A stretch of DNA of 64,000 nucleotides from contig VHZZ01004842.1 in assembly GCA_009801015.1 (NCBI GenBank), positions 29,631 to 93,630 on the forward strand, given 5' to 3'. A model generated the notes under the pieces. It saw nothing but the letters and a program-made list of their open reading frames with translations. It searched no databases and was not told the DNA's origin. The DNA comes from Silene noctiflora. Taxonomy: Eukaryota; Streptophyta; Magnoliopsida; Caryophyllales; Caryophyllaceae. The translations under genes and the position numbers were made by a program. Of this stretch, positions 1 through 12,092 are shown one piece after another (position 1 is the first letter of the stretch; every line of letters starts with the position of its first letter).

Positions 1-2078
1 ACTACTTGAGGAATGCTCTCCTTCTTCAAACCTTCCTCTAAGACTACGGCGGAGTATCTTGATCGGGACGTAACTAGGCAAAACAATTCCTCCTTTATAA
101 TAGGGAATTATACTTAAAGGAGGAAGGCGCGGGTTCGGGATGCCAGTCGACTCTTTTTTTCCGACAAGAGAGAATCTTTCTTAGCAACCCAACGGGCTAT
201 CAAGAAAAAAGAAAGAAAGTCAATCGAACTGCTCGAACGAAAAATCTCCGCCCTATTCTAAGAAGAACAGGCGTATAAAAATATGTAACAACCAAAAGCA
301 TGGATCACAGCTTTATTTCAAATTCTAAGAAGAGCCTTTACTTAAGCAATGCTTTCTTCTTTTTTTTATGTTTTAACGTGCTCGTACGAACTTTGTCTCT
401 ATTTAGCTTCAGAAATGAATTTTATGAGTCACTCGTGGAAAACATCTCACAGCAGCACGACTATGACTTCACTTCGTTCTTAGTTTTCCTTTTTGCATTC
501 TCGAGAAGGACGCCCAAGCAAAGCGCAAGTTCTGATAAAATTTCTCCTTAATATAAGGATTACTGGATCTAGCATCCGCTTATTCAACTACTTATACATC
601 AACGTACCCAGCGGATAATGAAAAGACAGATCTCCTATATTATATATAGTAATGTGACTCAATCTACCTACCTGACCCAGTATGCATAGACTGCTGCTGA
701 TAGGACTTCATTATCTACTCGAGACGGAGACCCATATACCAATGCTGGCAGCTAAAGCTGATTCAAATATTATATCAAAGGAAAACGAGCATAGCATTAT
801 GGACGGAAAAAACCATACCTTGCTTTTAGTTAACAGGTTGATGCAAAATTCGCATTTGAAAAGTGCTCTTACGGAGGGAAAAAAAGATCACAAGCCAGCT
901 TTAATGGGTAGGTTTATGCAACATGCTTCTTTGAATTTCAAAATTTAGATTGAGATTTTGAGCAGAAAGGCTACTTATAGGGTTGGGCAGCAGAGTGCAT
1001 ATCAAGAGCTGGGTATGCTAATATGCTCACTATCGTCTTTAAACGCAGGGCTTACTTAATAAGAGGAATGCAGCTTCATCCGCTCATAGTCATAGTAAAG
1101 GGTTGATCATGTAAACTCCTCCTTTCTTTCGCTCCGTTGTATCGGGTCCACCCAAAGGGACTTTACCAAAAGTCAAGTCATGTAATGGAGGAGGTCTTCC
1201 AAAACCTCGATCAAATCAAACGGAAGGAGCAGGAACCTACGAGAAGAAATGCCCGTGCATGTCGTGATGCAATTCCGATCAGAGGGCAATAAACTAGGTA
1301 AATCAGAAAGTGTGCGCATGGCTTTTCAGCCTTAAAGGATGGCCTTTTTCCCTTGTTCAACTAAATTCCAGACCAATCAAAGAAGTAAGGCGCGCAATAA
1401 TTGGTTAAGGCCGGCCTGAACCTTTTTTTTTTACAGGAAAGCTAGTAAACGAGGATCTTTCTTGGAAAAAAATGAGGGGCGATACCGACCAATATAGATT
1501 ACCGCACTCTTTCGGAAAAAAGAGTATTCCTCAATCGGCGTTATATTCACACTTTTTGTTTAAAAAACATAACACCCTTTAAAACAAAGGCACCTATCTA
1601 GTTGGGGCATTCTTTCACCCAGCTACTGAGATTAATTCTCCGTGAAAAGGACTCGCCTCATGTCTTCAATCAAGGAGATCTTTTGTCAAAGCTAGCCCGT
1701 GTAAGAGCCTGTGGAATTGGTTTCGCCCCTGAGCTTAGCGTAGTTACAAGCATCTCTTCTTTGTCAACTGAGCACTATTCCGATTCTGCAGCCCTCTCAC
1801 GAAAGAGGCTTGAGTCTTAGAAATGAAGTACCTGGGCTTTGCCTTTCTATTGACCTCGAGGTCAAAGACGAGAAAAAAGTCATCTTATCGTATCCTCTAA
1901 TTAATAAGGCTCGGTAAAGAAGATTAGAAAGGACACTCCCTACTCCGGCTTTTATCTTAGTCCCCATCCTTAAAGGTAAATGATAAAGCGGATGGCATCT
2001 TATTTAAGTGCAGGTAAGGGGTAAGCAACGAGCGAGAGATATGAAAAAAAGCGTTGCTCTCTTAAGTTTAAGCGAGGT
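1..2078. other. intergenic stretch, no supported gene
   Basis: No recognisable gene. A 35-codon ATG frame at 1185-1292 (+) begins MEEVFQNLDQIKRK and looks gag-like in style. However, an overlapping frame through 1150-1258 reads equally smoothly (GTLPKVKSCNGGGLPK), so neither can be trusted. The 83-codon frame at 300-551 and the 88-codon frame at 682-948 both begin with ATG but match nothing recognised and are of chance length. Confidence 0.5.
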
Positions 2079-2519
2079 ATGGATCCAGTCGAGATTGATG
2101 AGCCAGCTATCATGGCTTAGGTCAAGGAATTGATATCAGATTTACTAAATCGCTTTTTCTCATTCATACTAAGATTGTTTGGGAGCAATGGTTCACGCCC
2201 TCTTCTTCTATGGAAGAGTGGGAGCAAATGAGGTTTCTAAAGTGAGCCAAGTAAGTTAATTCTCAGATTATAACACAAGACAAAGATAAGGATTCGATAG
2301 AAGCTTCAACAGAAGAAGCAGACGCTAACCTAGATGAGGTTCCAATTGAGGCCAATTGAAGATAGAAGTATAGAACAAAGGAGAGCATATCCGACGGGTG
2401 TCGCCCCAGATGAAGGAGCTGTTCCTGATTCTAGAGAAGATAAAGTAATATCAGCCGACTCTGATCATAGGGGAGAGCAGTTTAACTTACTATTTCCTAT
2501 CTCTCCATTTTCACCCTAA
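2079..2519 (+). pseudogene. possible degenerate coding remnant, family unknown
   Basis: Several short, hydrophilic, acidic stretches follow one another on the plus strand in changing frames. An ATG at 2079 opens MDPVEIDEPAIMA and then meets a stop. A second stretch reads MEEWEQMRFLK. A third reads DSIEASTEEADANLDEVPIE. A fourth, in the frame that is open to 2519, reads YPTGVAPDEGAVPDSREDK. Acidic residues are frequent and the stretches could be one protein broken by two or three frameshifts, for example a gag-like or linker region. No domain is recognised. The alternative is chance: short readable stretches occur elsewhere in this window in conflicting frames. Confidence is therefore low. Confidence 0.2.
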
Positions 2520-5500
2520 TATAATTAGGATAACAAGAGAGTAGGAGAGGGTGGCATTTGCCGAAGACTAGTAGCACCTCTTATAATTATTACCTTTATC
2601 GAGGTAAGAGCAATCTAGCTGCCATGTCCGATATCGATCGAGATGAAAATTTAGGGTCATATGTATAGATAGTTTTAGGGAAAGATTGACCCGCTAGCTA
2701 ACGTTAGGCTATAGCCCCCTGGAAGAGTCTTTTCCTTGGAACCTATAATACAGGGGAAAAGGGCAGTCGTACCATAGCCTTATATATATTTCCACGGATA
2801 AGTTGCTGCTTATACAGCGGAGGAGAGGAAAGGTATCTATCCAAACAAAAGGCAACCAATGCTTTTCCATCTCATATTCGTGGAGAAAAAAAACGAAGCC
2901 AACCCCTACTAGGAAGGAAAGGGGATGACCCAGTTGATCGTCCAGAAAGGGAGTTAGACCTTGATATCAAAGGAGGAACCACAGCAGAAACATCTTATGA
3001 TAAGGACAGCAAAGTCCTATCATTGACCATTGCCTTCTTTCCTAAGGTTCTTTTTTGGACTATTGTCCCAAATTAAAATTTCCAAGAGGAATAAACAGTA
3101 AAACGAAGTCGATCCGACAATCGATCATTGATGGTCTTACTTTAACAGTAGTTGATTACTCAACCTGTAACAAAAAAAGAGAGTAATATAAAGCATTCGC
3201 TAAGGTAGAACAGGCATTACCTCTCTATTGAGGACAGACCCTTCATTCTATGTAAGCAGCCATCAAAGCTACTGCTGCAGGTGACCTTACCTATAGCTAG
3301 CCCATCCCATCATTTCATGACCCATCCGCCCACTTCGGATGAATCTACAGCATCCAACGCATCCAAAGATGATTACGCTTGCGGAGAAGAGAGTAGAAGG
3401 CCTATTCACTTTAAAAGAGAAGGAAAACGGAATTTTGTTTGGTGTAAGAGTTTTCTTTCAGATTCAGAGAAAGCGTAGTAAAGGTCGATCGGAAAGATCG
3501 AAGTACCAGTGGTTTGGTCCTAAATCTCCCCTTCTTTCCTCTGCACTATCGCTAACAACCAATTCGTTCCAAGTATTTTACTCGCTTTTTTATCTTCGCT
3601 CCTTGTTTTCGTGATAACTACTCTCAGTAAAATGGCTTCTTCAAAACGGCTAATTGGAAGGAGTTTATCCTTCGCCCCCGGGCTTCTTATTCCAGGGCGC
3701 CCGGGAAAGACTTTCAAGTGAGTCGTCGCGCTTTTTTTATTTTAGAATAAAATGTGACCCTCGCTCTTCGATTCCGAACCTTTTTTTTGCTTTCGAGACT
3801 TCGCCGAGATAAATTCTTAATTGGAAACCTCGTCTCCACTTAGTTAAGCTATCTTCTAAAACTCATTACAGAGGTCTCGAGATGCCATATAAATGAAATC
3901 GTTTGACACAAAGCGCTTGATGGCATAGCTTCGAGTCAACCCAAGCAAGTAAGTTTCGTTGGTAAGAGCTTTCAATGAAGTTGAAATCACACCTCGCTGG
4001 AGTAAGGCGCATCTCTATAAGAGGGAATCCCCCGCTAAAAGCAAATAATTTATATGAGATCCATATGAGAAAGACTTCATATATTTAAATAGGGCCCGTT
4101 GTTCATTCGTCGAGAAGAGTTCACTCGATAGCGTAAGTCCGTAGGAAAGGCTATCCTTACCAGTATTCTATTAGGGGTATGTGTTACCTATATGGTTAAG
4201 ACAACCCGCTTGTTATGCCCGCGGTTGCGCTGTAACGAATTTTCTTCCCCTTATATCAACAGCGGCTAGCTCATTGCCCCGGGCGGCGTGTGCTTCGTCC
4301 AATCCAAGCACCCTGTTAAGGAGATGGTACTTCACTTGCTCGATAATATTGAATAATATTCTATATGTAAATAGCCTCACCTCACTTGATCCACGGTTTT
4401 TCCGATGATCCACAGTCAGCTATTTATCATTGCATTGACGCTCCTGGTCTATCTCCGAACACGCTCGGTGCCTCGGTGCCGGATCATTTAAAGAGATAAG
4501 CCAGCTCCTTTGATCCATGCATTACCCAAGAATAAAAATTTCATAATTAAAACACAAAGACATTCACATCAATAAGGAATGCGTTCGTCGATTATGAAAG
4601 ACTTGCATAAGAATTAGAACGGGAGGGATGGGAGCGGGCGGAGGAACAAGCAAAAGCAAAGTATGCCGTTTCGCGGAGAATCCCCGCGGCCAGTGGTAAA
4701 TGGTAGCTCCAAAGCGCGTAGGTCGACTGGTTTTGAACAAATTTGCTCGAATTATGAGAAATTTAATGCATGTGGTCATATGGCCGAAAACAGGGGAGAG
4801 TTTACGCCTATTAGCAAGGTTCATACGAGCCGTCCCCTTTTCACTGTCGCTCGAGCCGACTTCCATCTCTTCAAAGACGGATAGGCTTGCGTGAGCTCTT
4901 ATTGAACAATATTACATGTTGTTTTGAGTAAGCTGCGCTTGGATTAAATCTCCCACGGATGATTGAAGCGAGTGAATTTTCCTTCATTTATAGGTTTATG
5001 GGCAGGTGGAATGTACTTATTTCAAAGGATGAATACCGGGTTCCGATGCATAGGATCATGTCCTTTCTTTTTTTTTTTAGGGAGGGGTCACCCTACTGCG
5101 CAATCAAGTAAGCTTCTATCCTCGATCGGGTACGCTCCAAGGGACCGATCTCGGTAAACGATTAATTCTGCTTTTAACGGAAGCAAGCCTACTTTCTTGA
5201 GTATTTTAAGGGGTAGAATTTATCAAGTCTTTAACCCCCACCCCCTCACTCTTTATCTAAGGGCTCCTCTATTGCTTTCGAGCCAAACCAGCTGCTCTCT
5301 TTTACTAATGAAAAGCAAAAAAGTCCATTTCACACACCCAAAGCTCCAGAGCTTACTCCCGAACAGGCGATTTCCTTATTCTATTATCATTTAGAAACAG
5401 CTTCTGCTCTAAGATCTAAGTAGTAACTTTTTTCCAAATTCAACAGAGATGCCAACCAACCATTTGATTGAATTGCCGGATAGATCTCTTTTTCTTTCTT

Positions 5501-6856
5501 ACTCTGCTGTCTTAGTAGGGACCTTCAACCTTGGGGGTCGAATTTGCCCCCCTTCTTTTCCCATTAGATCTTCACCCGAATCTTGCGCATTGGGCGTTTA
5601 CGTAAAACAAAAACAGGGTAAACCTCCTCGAGAGTCATACTACTAACAGCTAAGGACAGATAAACGCTTCTTTTACCGGAGAAGGTCAAATCAACTGTCC
5701 GGACAAGAGACCCATGCTTTAGATCAGAATTCGAGGGTAGCAAGAAGAGGTCTAGACTCTACGGCGGGTCTACCTTACCAATCTAAGAATTAGGGGCGGG
5801 AGATAGCTTTATTTATTATATTAATAGGGTAAGGCAGTCACAACAACGTCCGCAACCTATCATAAAAACCGTGATTCCTCTTCTTTTATCCCCGCGCTCT
5901 TTGCTTGCAAAGGAAAGGCAAAATCTACTCATTCCATCATTTCATTCCAACACAAAGTTAGCATGCATATTTGAGCATATTACACGTTATCATTGGTCCG
6001 GAGAGTTTTCAGGAGCTGCCAGCTCTTCTCCCTTGGTCTTTGCTTCTTACTAAGATCTAATTAAGTGCTTGAATTGCGTTAATCGCTTGTCGTGACGAGA
6101 ATCTCTTTTCTTGGTCCCACTCCTTTATTCTTTTTCTTAACGAAAGAGGAAAAAGCTTGGAAAAAATAAGGCTAAGAATGACCCTACCGTTCTAAGTAAG
6201 GCTCGCAAAGCAATTGTTCGGGGCGCAACAGAGGACACTAGCGCGGTAGCAGGTTCTGGAAGATCTCAGTTCATATACCTCTGTTCTATAGGAAAAAGTC
6301 TTATTAATTTTAAACAGTGGAAGAAATATTTACTATCGGAAAGAGAAGTTAAGAACGGGGATTTGTCCATTAGAATAAAGAAAGTAAGACTTTCCCGTCA
6401 CATAGAAGTCAAAGAGATGAGGACAACGGATAATGCTCATAAGAATAAGTCGATGAAGGGATTCCCCATCGTGTAAACAGGAGAGAAAGAAAAAAGTGGG
6501 TACTCGCTCAAAGATGTGAGTAGTAAAGCTCAGCATGCCAGACTGATTGCCTTTGGCCGACGAACCTCTTTCCGTAACTTAATATAAGAAGAATCTATAA
6601 GTAAGCTTCTTTTCCTCTGCTCTTTCCCCTCTCCTACGTGTGTAAGGAAGTCAAACTGCAAGGCTGAACCTACCTTCTTCTTCCCCTTTTTTTTTTCTCG
6701 CACAAAGAGCTGTTGGGTAGAGAGCCGTAGCGAGGGCCTATCTTTATGCCACGATAGCGAGAGGAAGAAACTAACTTGCTTGCCGCCTTGATATTCTTTA
6801 TTATTTCACATATGTAGTACGCCCCTTCTTGATAAAACCACGTTTAAGATTTCCAT
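2520..6856. other. intergenic stretch, no supported gene
   Basis: Nothing recognised as a gene. It holds one copy of a dispersed repeat motif (3565-3585) and an 8-bp tandem duplication of CTCGGTGC at 4464-4479. Overlapping open frames of 64-100 codons on both strands near 4.56-4.89 kb reflect locally higher GC rather than coding. Homopolymer T runs are common. Confidence 0.5.
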
Positions 6857-6888
6857 AATGGTATGACCCTCGAATGGTATGACCCTCG
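6857..6888. repeat. perfect tandem duplication, 2 x 16 bp
   Basis: The unit AATGGTATGACCCTCG occurs twice head to tail without a mismatch. It is one of three 2 x 16 bp tandem duplications in the window; the others are at 40127 and 61955. Confidence 0.95.
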
Positions 6889-6909
6889 AAGAGGGCTATT
6901 ATCCCTCTT
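6889..6909. other. stem-loop, 7-bp stem
   Basis: AAGAGGG pairs with CCCTCTT across a 7-nt loop (6896-6902). It starts directly at the end of the 16-bp tandem duplication and is followed by an A run. It could be a transcript-end stem-loop of the kind used in plant mitochondria, but no upstream gene is supported. Confidence 0.5.
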
Positions 6910-7035
6910 TTCTGTAAAAAAAAAATGACCAAAATGCATGTTTCATTCGCCAAGCTTGCATGCTAAGACGTGACGCGAAACCCTCGGTTCAACCAAGCAC
7001 AGTCCGCCACAAAGTTTGAGACCACCAACTGCTTC

Positions 7036-7780
7036 TTACGATTCGGAATCTGGTGCTTCCTCGTCTTCGTCTGATTGTTCATCTGAATCTGTATCATATG
7101 AAGTTCTTCCCATTCCGCTATAACTATAATAGAAACCATACATTCCTATCCTAGCGCCTAGCATTAGAGGTTACTAATAGGTGGACAGTTATGAGATTCC
7201 ATTTCTTTCTTCAAGTTAAGTTCTACTATTCTCTTTTATATATTCTTAATGGAATAAAGATCGAGCCTTGCTCGAGGTGCTTTTTCTCTTTCTCTGCCCG
7301 GATCTCTAGCACGGAAGTTTCTTACCTTTCCATAGGTAGGCCCGAAGCGGGTGGCTTGCTTTTCTTCTTTCGAAGGAAATGAAAAGACTTTGTCTTCGTA
7401 AGCAAATGCTTCTTGTGTAAACGGTTCTATTTCAGCCTTGGTCAATTCTAATCTAAATTTCTTTGTATGTTATGGAGCTAGGTGGTATAGCCGGTATGCC
7501 TTCTACATCCCATCCGTCAATTGCAGCGAATTCCTCTTCCCGTATTTCGCCTCCCGGGAACGAAAAAAGATGTAAAAAACTGGTTTCATAATTCAAGACA
7601 AGCATCAAGGAAGAAAGGTCTAATGATGATACCTATGTTGTAAACAACCATCTCGTGCTTCTCCACCGGAGTAAAATAAGAAAACCTACTCTTCACATAT
7701 AGTAAAAATATAGTAAGAGAAGGAGTGAACCCCTGATCTGATAGGGCACACCGAAACGTGTAACCTGTATTTGCGTCCAC
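7036..7780 (-). pseudogene. degenerate coding remnant on minus strand, family unknown
   Basis: Four minus-strand segments line up as if one protein had been broken by frameshifts. First, 7780 to 7586 ends in HEMVVYNIGIIIRPFF. Second, 7632 to 7453 is open for 59 codons and contains GGEIREEEFAAIDGWD followed by VEGIPAIPPSS. Third, the overlapping frame down to 7236 contains LTKAEIEPFTQEAFAYEDK. Fourth, an ATG at 7164 opens a 42-residue frame with an acidic tail (TDSDEQSDEDEEAPDSES) ending at 7036. Residue use in the first three segments is protein-like and continues across the shift points. The acidic tail is low-complexity and may be unrelated. No catalytic motif or known family is recognised. 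Immediately upstream (7781-8100, minus) there are further lysine/glutamate-rich stretches that could be part of the same relic. A chance origin is possible. Confidence 0.3.
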
Positions 7781-9750
7781 CTTATGAGATGAGCATGAAT
7801 TCTGTCCATTATAGAGCTTTATTTCACTCCATCTTTCTTTGGAAGAAACTTTTTCTTTGGCTCCAAATTACGTTTCGGACTTTCCTTGATTTCTAGTTTC
7901 GTTTCAATCTCCGAGGTTAGTTTCGATCGAATGAGACCTTTTTTTGTCTTTGAAAGCAGGTTGCTGGAAAATACAGACTAATTCCCCCTCTCCGAGGCGT
8001 CCTCTTGAGCTAGATTGCTCCTTTTTCCTTACTATGCGCAAGATCCACTCACGAAGGCGGAAGGCACTCTCTGGGTCTTCCTCTTTTCCTAACACCAAAT
8101 GAACCCCACTTGACCAAAGATTGAAACAATAAGATGGATTTTAATTTGCCTTTATGAAGAAGAATCATTAAATTAAATCTCTTTATCACGTGAAATTCAA
8201 GTTCGACCCATCTTTTCTTCTTTTGGTAACGGCTTTGATTCCTCCCCTCTATCTAAATGCTTTCGACGGGCACGTCAGCTACTTTCCTTTTGACTACACT
8301 CTTGTGGGCTTAGACCGAGACTAATTCCGGCATGTCGAATTGCTCTTCGTTCACTAGCTGGCATGTGTAATAGAGAGAGTCGGCCATAGCGTTGAACTTA
8401 GTCCTGTCAACTCGTATCACAGGTTCAGAAAAAAGAGGCGCAGTTGCTTTCCAAATTATTAATGGACCACTACTCCGTGGCGTGAAAGATGTTCGGTCTT
8501 CATTAGTTATAGGTCAGATTTTTCTGCCTCGTTCGGAGGTAGCAGTTGGAAACTCTTCCTAATTAAGGGGAAGACAGCCTGAAAAGAGACCAGCACCGCT
8601 TGACCTACAGGTTTCCTTTAAGATTTAAGAAGAATTTTTTTTCAATCGAAGAATAGGCCTCCCACCAATAAGCTATTAGGTAGGGCTTGATCAGGGCTTT
8701 CGTAAAATAGGAGAATTCCTCTTAAAAATTCATAGACTGATTAAGAAAGATCGGGCGGCTGGAATCCCGCACTCGCGACGGGTCGGATAGAAGAAGACTG
8801 GCACGGTACGAGCAGTTCCCAGGGATTGACAGAATGCGGGAATGCGGTGAGAAGATAGAATGTCTTTTTTAAAGCAGGAAGAATCACAAGGGATGCTTCT
8901 CACGTCTTCTTTTTAATGGTTGGGGATAGCTTCCTTACGTAGCATCGATCCGCCCATACGTGGGCTCCTGCTTTCGTGTATTGTATAAGGGAGTACTTTC
9001 AAGAGATGAGGTCTCCCGGGGCTTTATAAGGCTCAGTAGAATTGTACGCTTCTATGTAAATCTCGGAAATGAAGCAACGGGGTTATGAATGGGTTTCTCT
9101 GGTACCCTTTGAAATCCTTATAGTTCCCTTTCCTATATGAACAGGGCTTGTAACGATACTTTTTTTTATTTCCTTATGATTCTAGTGGAACGAGACCTGG
9201 AAGTTGGATTGCTGCTAGAGTACCCGTGGGAATTTCTGCTTTTACTTGCGCTCATTAAGAATCCGGGTCTTCCGGGAAATTTTTACTAAAATAGTGGAAG
9301 TTCGCCATTGATTTGTGGTCCCGAGATACTCTTGTATGGATTTGAACTGGTTACCTAATATACCTTGTAAAGAGAAGATGAATTTATTCTCCTTTCTAAT
9401 CTAATTTCACAATTACTTATCTAAGCTAGGATTGACAAGAAGGATGAGTTCGGTTCAATAGGTTAGGCAAAGGGGGAGTTCCCGAGCGCACACTGTCTTC
9501 GTCAACTCGCTTCTAAGTAACGGGTCGCCAATGTCTTTAGGAAATATAATAAAATAGTATGATTCCAGGAAAATCTTGCCCATTTTATTGATCTCGGCGT
9601 TGACTCAGGATTCTCCTTCTTTACTTGGTCGCATAAAGGTATCGGCTCTATCTCATCTATAATAGAGAGGATTTTAAAAGTCTTGGGAATTAACCTGGCT
9701 TTAGAAGTCTTAAGATTAAGGTTTATTTACCCCGCAACTCGCTCCATCAA

Positions 9751-9832
9751 CAATAGGTAACCGAAATAGCCAACTTGCTCGATACATACCTTCCGATCGC
9801 TCCATTGCATCCATCACATCAGGAAGATCCTT
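9751..9832. repeat. diverged dispersed repeat, partner near 29.3 kb
   Basis: This segment and 29281-29376 share the exact 15-mer ATAGCCAACTTGCTC (9766-9780 and 29310-29324). It is followed by matching words for ACATACCTT, CTCCA and ACATC, ending in GATCCTT, with small indels. Both copies also carry GGTAAC just upstream. The relation extends over roughly 80 bp. Confidence 0.7.
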
Positions 9833-11783
9833 AAACTAGAGTTCCCACTTGGTAACAGGATCGATACCTTTTCTTGGCTGCTCCATCACTGCATTCTCCA
9901 GTTGCTGATGAATCCCTTCTTATTATAGAAACCCCTGTTTGAAGACTTTTTCCGGTTGATCCGAGGGATTGACTTTCGATCTTGGTTGGGTTGGCTTTTT
10001 TCCCGATTGGCTAAACTGACCCCTGTCTTAATATCTCATATAAGATGAATCAGGTTCAATCCTATCCTTCCCCTTTACTTTTATGCGACTGGCTCCATTC
10101 CACTCTTTGAATGCCAATAGATTCTATAGTTTCTTACCATCAGACAAGATCGAGCATAGCCTTTAGTGTAGTTTAGGAGTGATAAAAATATAAAGCATAT
10201 GCGATGGCGTGCCCTAAGAAGAGATCGCCACTTAACTCAGACTCAAGCGAGGAGACTTCCTTACTTAATTAAAGGAGAGAGTTGGTCGAGCTTTCTAAGA
10301 CGAAGACGAATGATGAAACTGCCCCCCATAAGAGCCCTGTGTTATCGATCAAGGAAGCCCCCTTCTTATCAATCAGATTTAAGCGAGGTTAAATAAGTAA
10401 ATGGGGATCGAGATTATGAGAGAGGCTTCGGGGTACGAAAAGGGGGGGGTCCGGTCGTTAAGAATGACTTGGCTGCTGATTCCCTGCGGATCGCTATGAC
10501 GCTCCGGCATGTGTAAGACTGCTTTTCGGGCTAATTTCTAAAGTAATGGGTAAAAGAGATATAATGCTCTATCACCACCAATCTATTTTTTCTTCTTTTT
10601 CAAAAGGCTTGAATTCAACAGCCTTTCGGCTGCACCGGAAGAACAGTAACTGCTTCGTACTCTGTTGAGAGAGGCTTATTTGGGTTAAGTGCTCCATGCT
10701 TAGTAAATGGCACGCGCTTAAGCACTGGGGTTTGCTTCTGTTTTTACACACAGCTATAATAAAGAAAAGCCTTACTTCTTTGATTGATCTTAGTAATTGT
10801 AAGCTCGGCTTGTTGAAAATAAGATAAGATCAATTGTAATATAAAAACAAAAAAAAAAACACACATATAATAGAGGAGCGAGTTGGCTGTCTTCTTTCTT
10901 TTCTATAGTGGGGCGCCTCGTGCGCGAAAGAGTTCTGTTCCAGGCCGTGAAGAAATTCCGGGTTTTGGCACATGGTCATGTCAGTACGATCGAAAATATC
11001 ATACAAGCCTTATTAAGATAGGGGCTCGAATGCCAAGTGCACATGAGAAACTTCAGGATTCTTATGCTTTAGTTTTCATTTTGTTCGACTTGCTCCGCTA
11101 AGAGGTTGAGATTCGTTGAGCGCCACTCCGTGTCCACCAATGCGGTAGAACAGGAGCCTTTCACCTACCTAAATATCTGCGGGTTCGATCAATTACTAAG
11201 GAAAGCCTGAGAAAAAAAAAAAAAAGAATGATTTTGCCACCTTTGATCCAGCTCTCATAGCTTCTTTTTTTCTCTATTAAAACAAAAGCAAAAGAGGATA
11301 ACTTCCACATCGTCCAATCCAACCAAAACAAAGAAAAACGAGGGAAGGAAGCCTTTACCTAAGCTATGTTGGAAGAGATGAAGGGGACGGAGCCCCTTAC
11401 TTGTTATAAATAAGAAACTAATGTAGTCCAATGGTAACCGTTTCGCCTGGCACTGGTTTCTCAGGATCCGGCAGTAATGTCTTAACTGCACTGTGTGTTT
11501 TTTTTTTTTACTTTTCCTCGGGGAATGCTTTGATAAAGGCATTGAACTTCTTTCCTAAGCGGGAAGTGTAGCCATAGAATGAGTTCTCAGGTTCAACCAA
11601 AGGGGATTCTTTGGCCGTGAAATGAATGTTCTAAAAGACCTTGCATCTTTATTCGAACAAGACATGAAAAAAGCTATGGCTCGGCCCGTTGCTCTTACGA
11701 CGGTTTTACCTGTCCAATGAAGATTAGCACTTAGAAATTATATATTTTAAATAATACGATATCGATAGTAGAATCCTGCGATA

Positions 11784-12092
11784 TTAGAACCATGGTTGCT
11801 GATGATATATCATATATATAAGAACGACAAAGATAGATATGTCTTTACTTGAGCTACCTGGCACGTATTTGAAAATCCTGAAATATTCTTTTTTATGAGC
11901 GGTACTTCTAATAGAGTGCGGCACTCTTATGATAGAATGAAGATGCGCCCCATTTACTAAGAACTTTAAAGAGGAGGCTGGCGCATCAATCGCCTGCCTT
12001 TCGGGTTTATGAGCGAGTAAGATTTTAGTATTCGAGTAGTACAGTTGACGGGTCGAAATGCGCTCGCTTGGGTTTAAAATCCAAGAATGCAA
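11784..12092 (-). CDS. unassigned open frame, probably chance
   Basis: A 102-codon frame opening with TTG, with no upstream ribosome-binding or promoter evidence. It is basic and serine-rich, with a hydrophobic C-terminal stretch (DISIFVVLIYMIYHQQ). No family is recognised. Its length is within chance expectation for this window. Confidence 0.07.
   Translation of the reverse strand: MHSWILNPSERISTRQLYYSNTKILLAHKPERQAIDAPASSLKFLVNGAHLHSIIRVPHSIRSTAHKKEYFRIFKYVPGSSSKDISIFVVLIYMIYHQQPWF

Noticed and set aside
1150-1292. Gag-like short ORF MEEVFQNLDQIKRK
   Set aside because: An overlapping frame is just as protein-like, and the piece is only 35 codons with no zinc-knuckle or other gag signature.
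6333-6536. YSNGQIP in a 67-codon minus frame as a piece of sdh3
   Set aside because: Only a few residues match the remembered SDH3 end and nothing around them does; most likely chance.
7036-7164. YDTDSD as a B-family DNA polymerase motif of a mitochondrial plasmid
   Set aside because: It lies in an acidic low-complexity tail ending 16 residues later; no upstream exonuclease or polymerase motifs were found in order.
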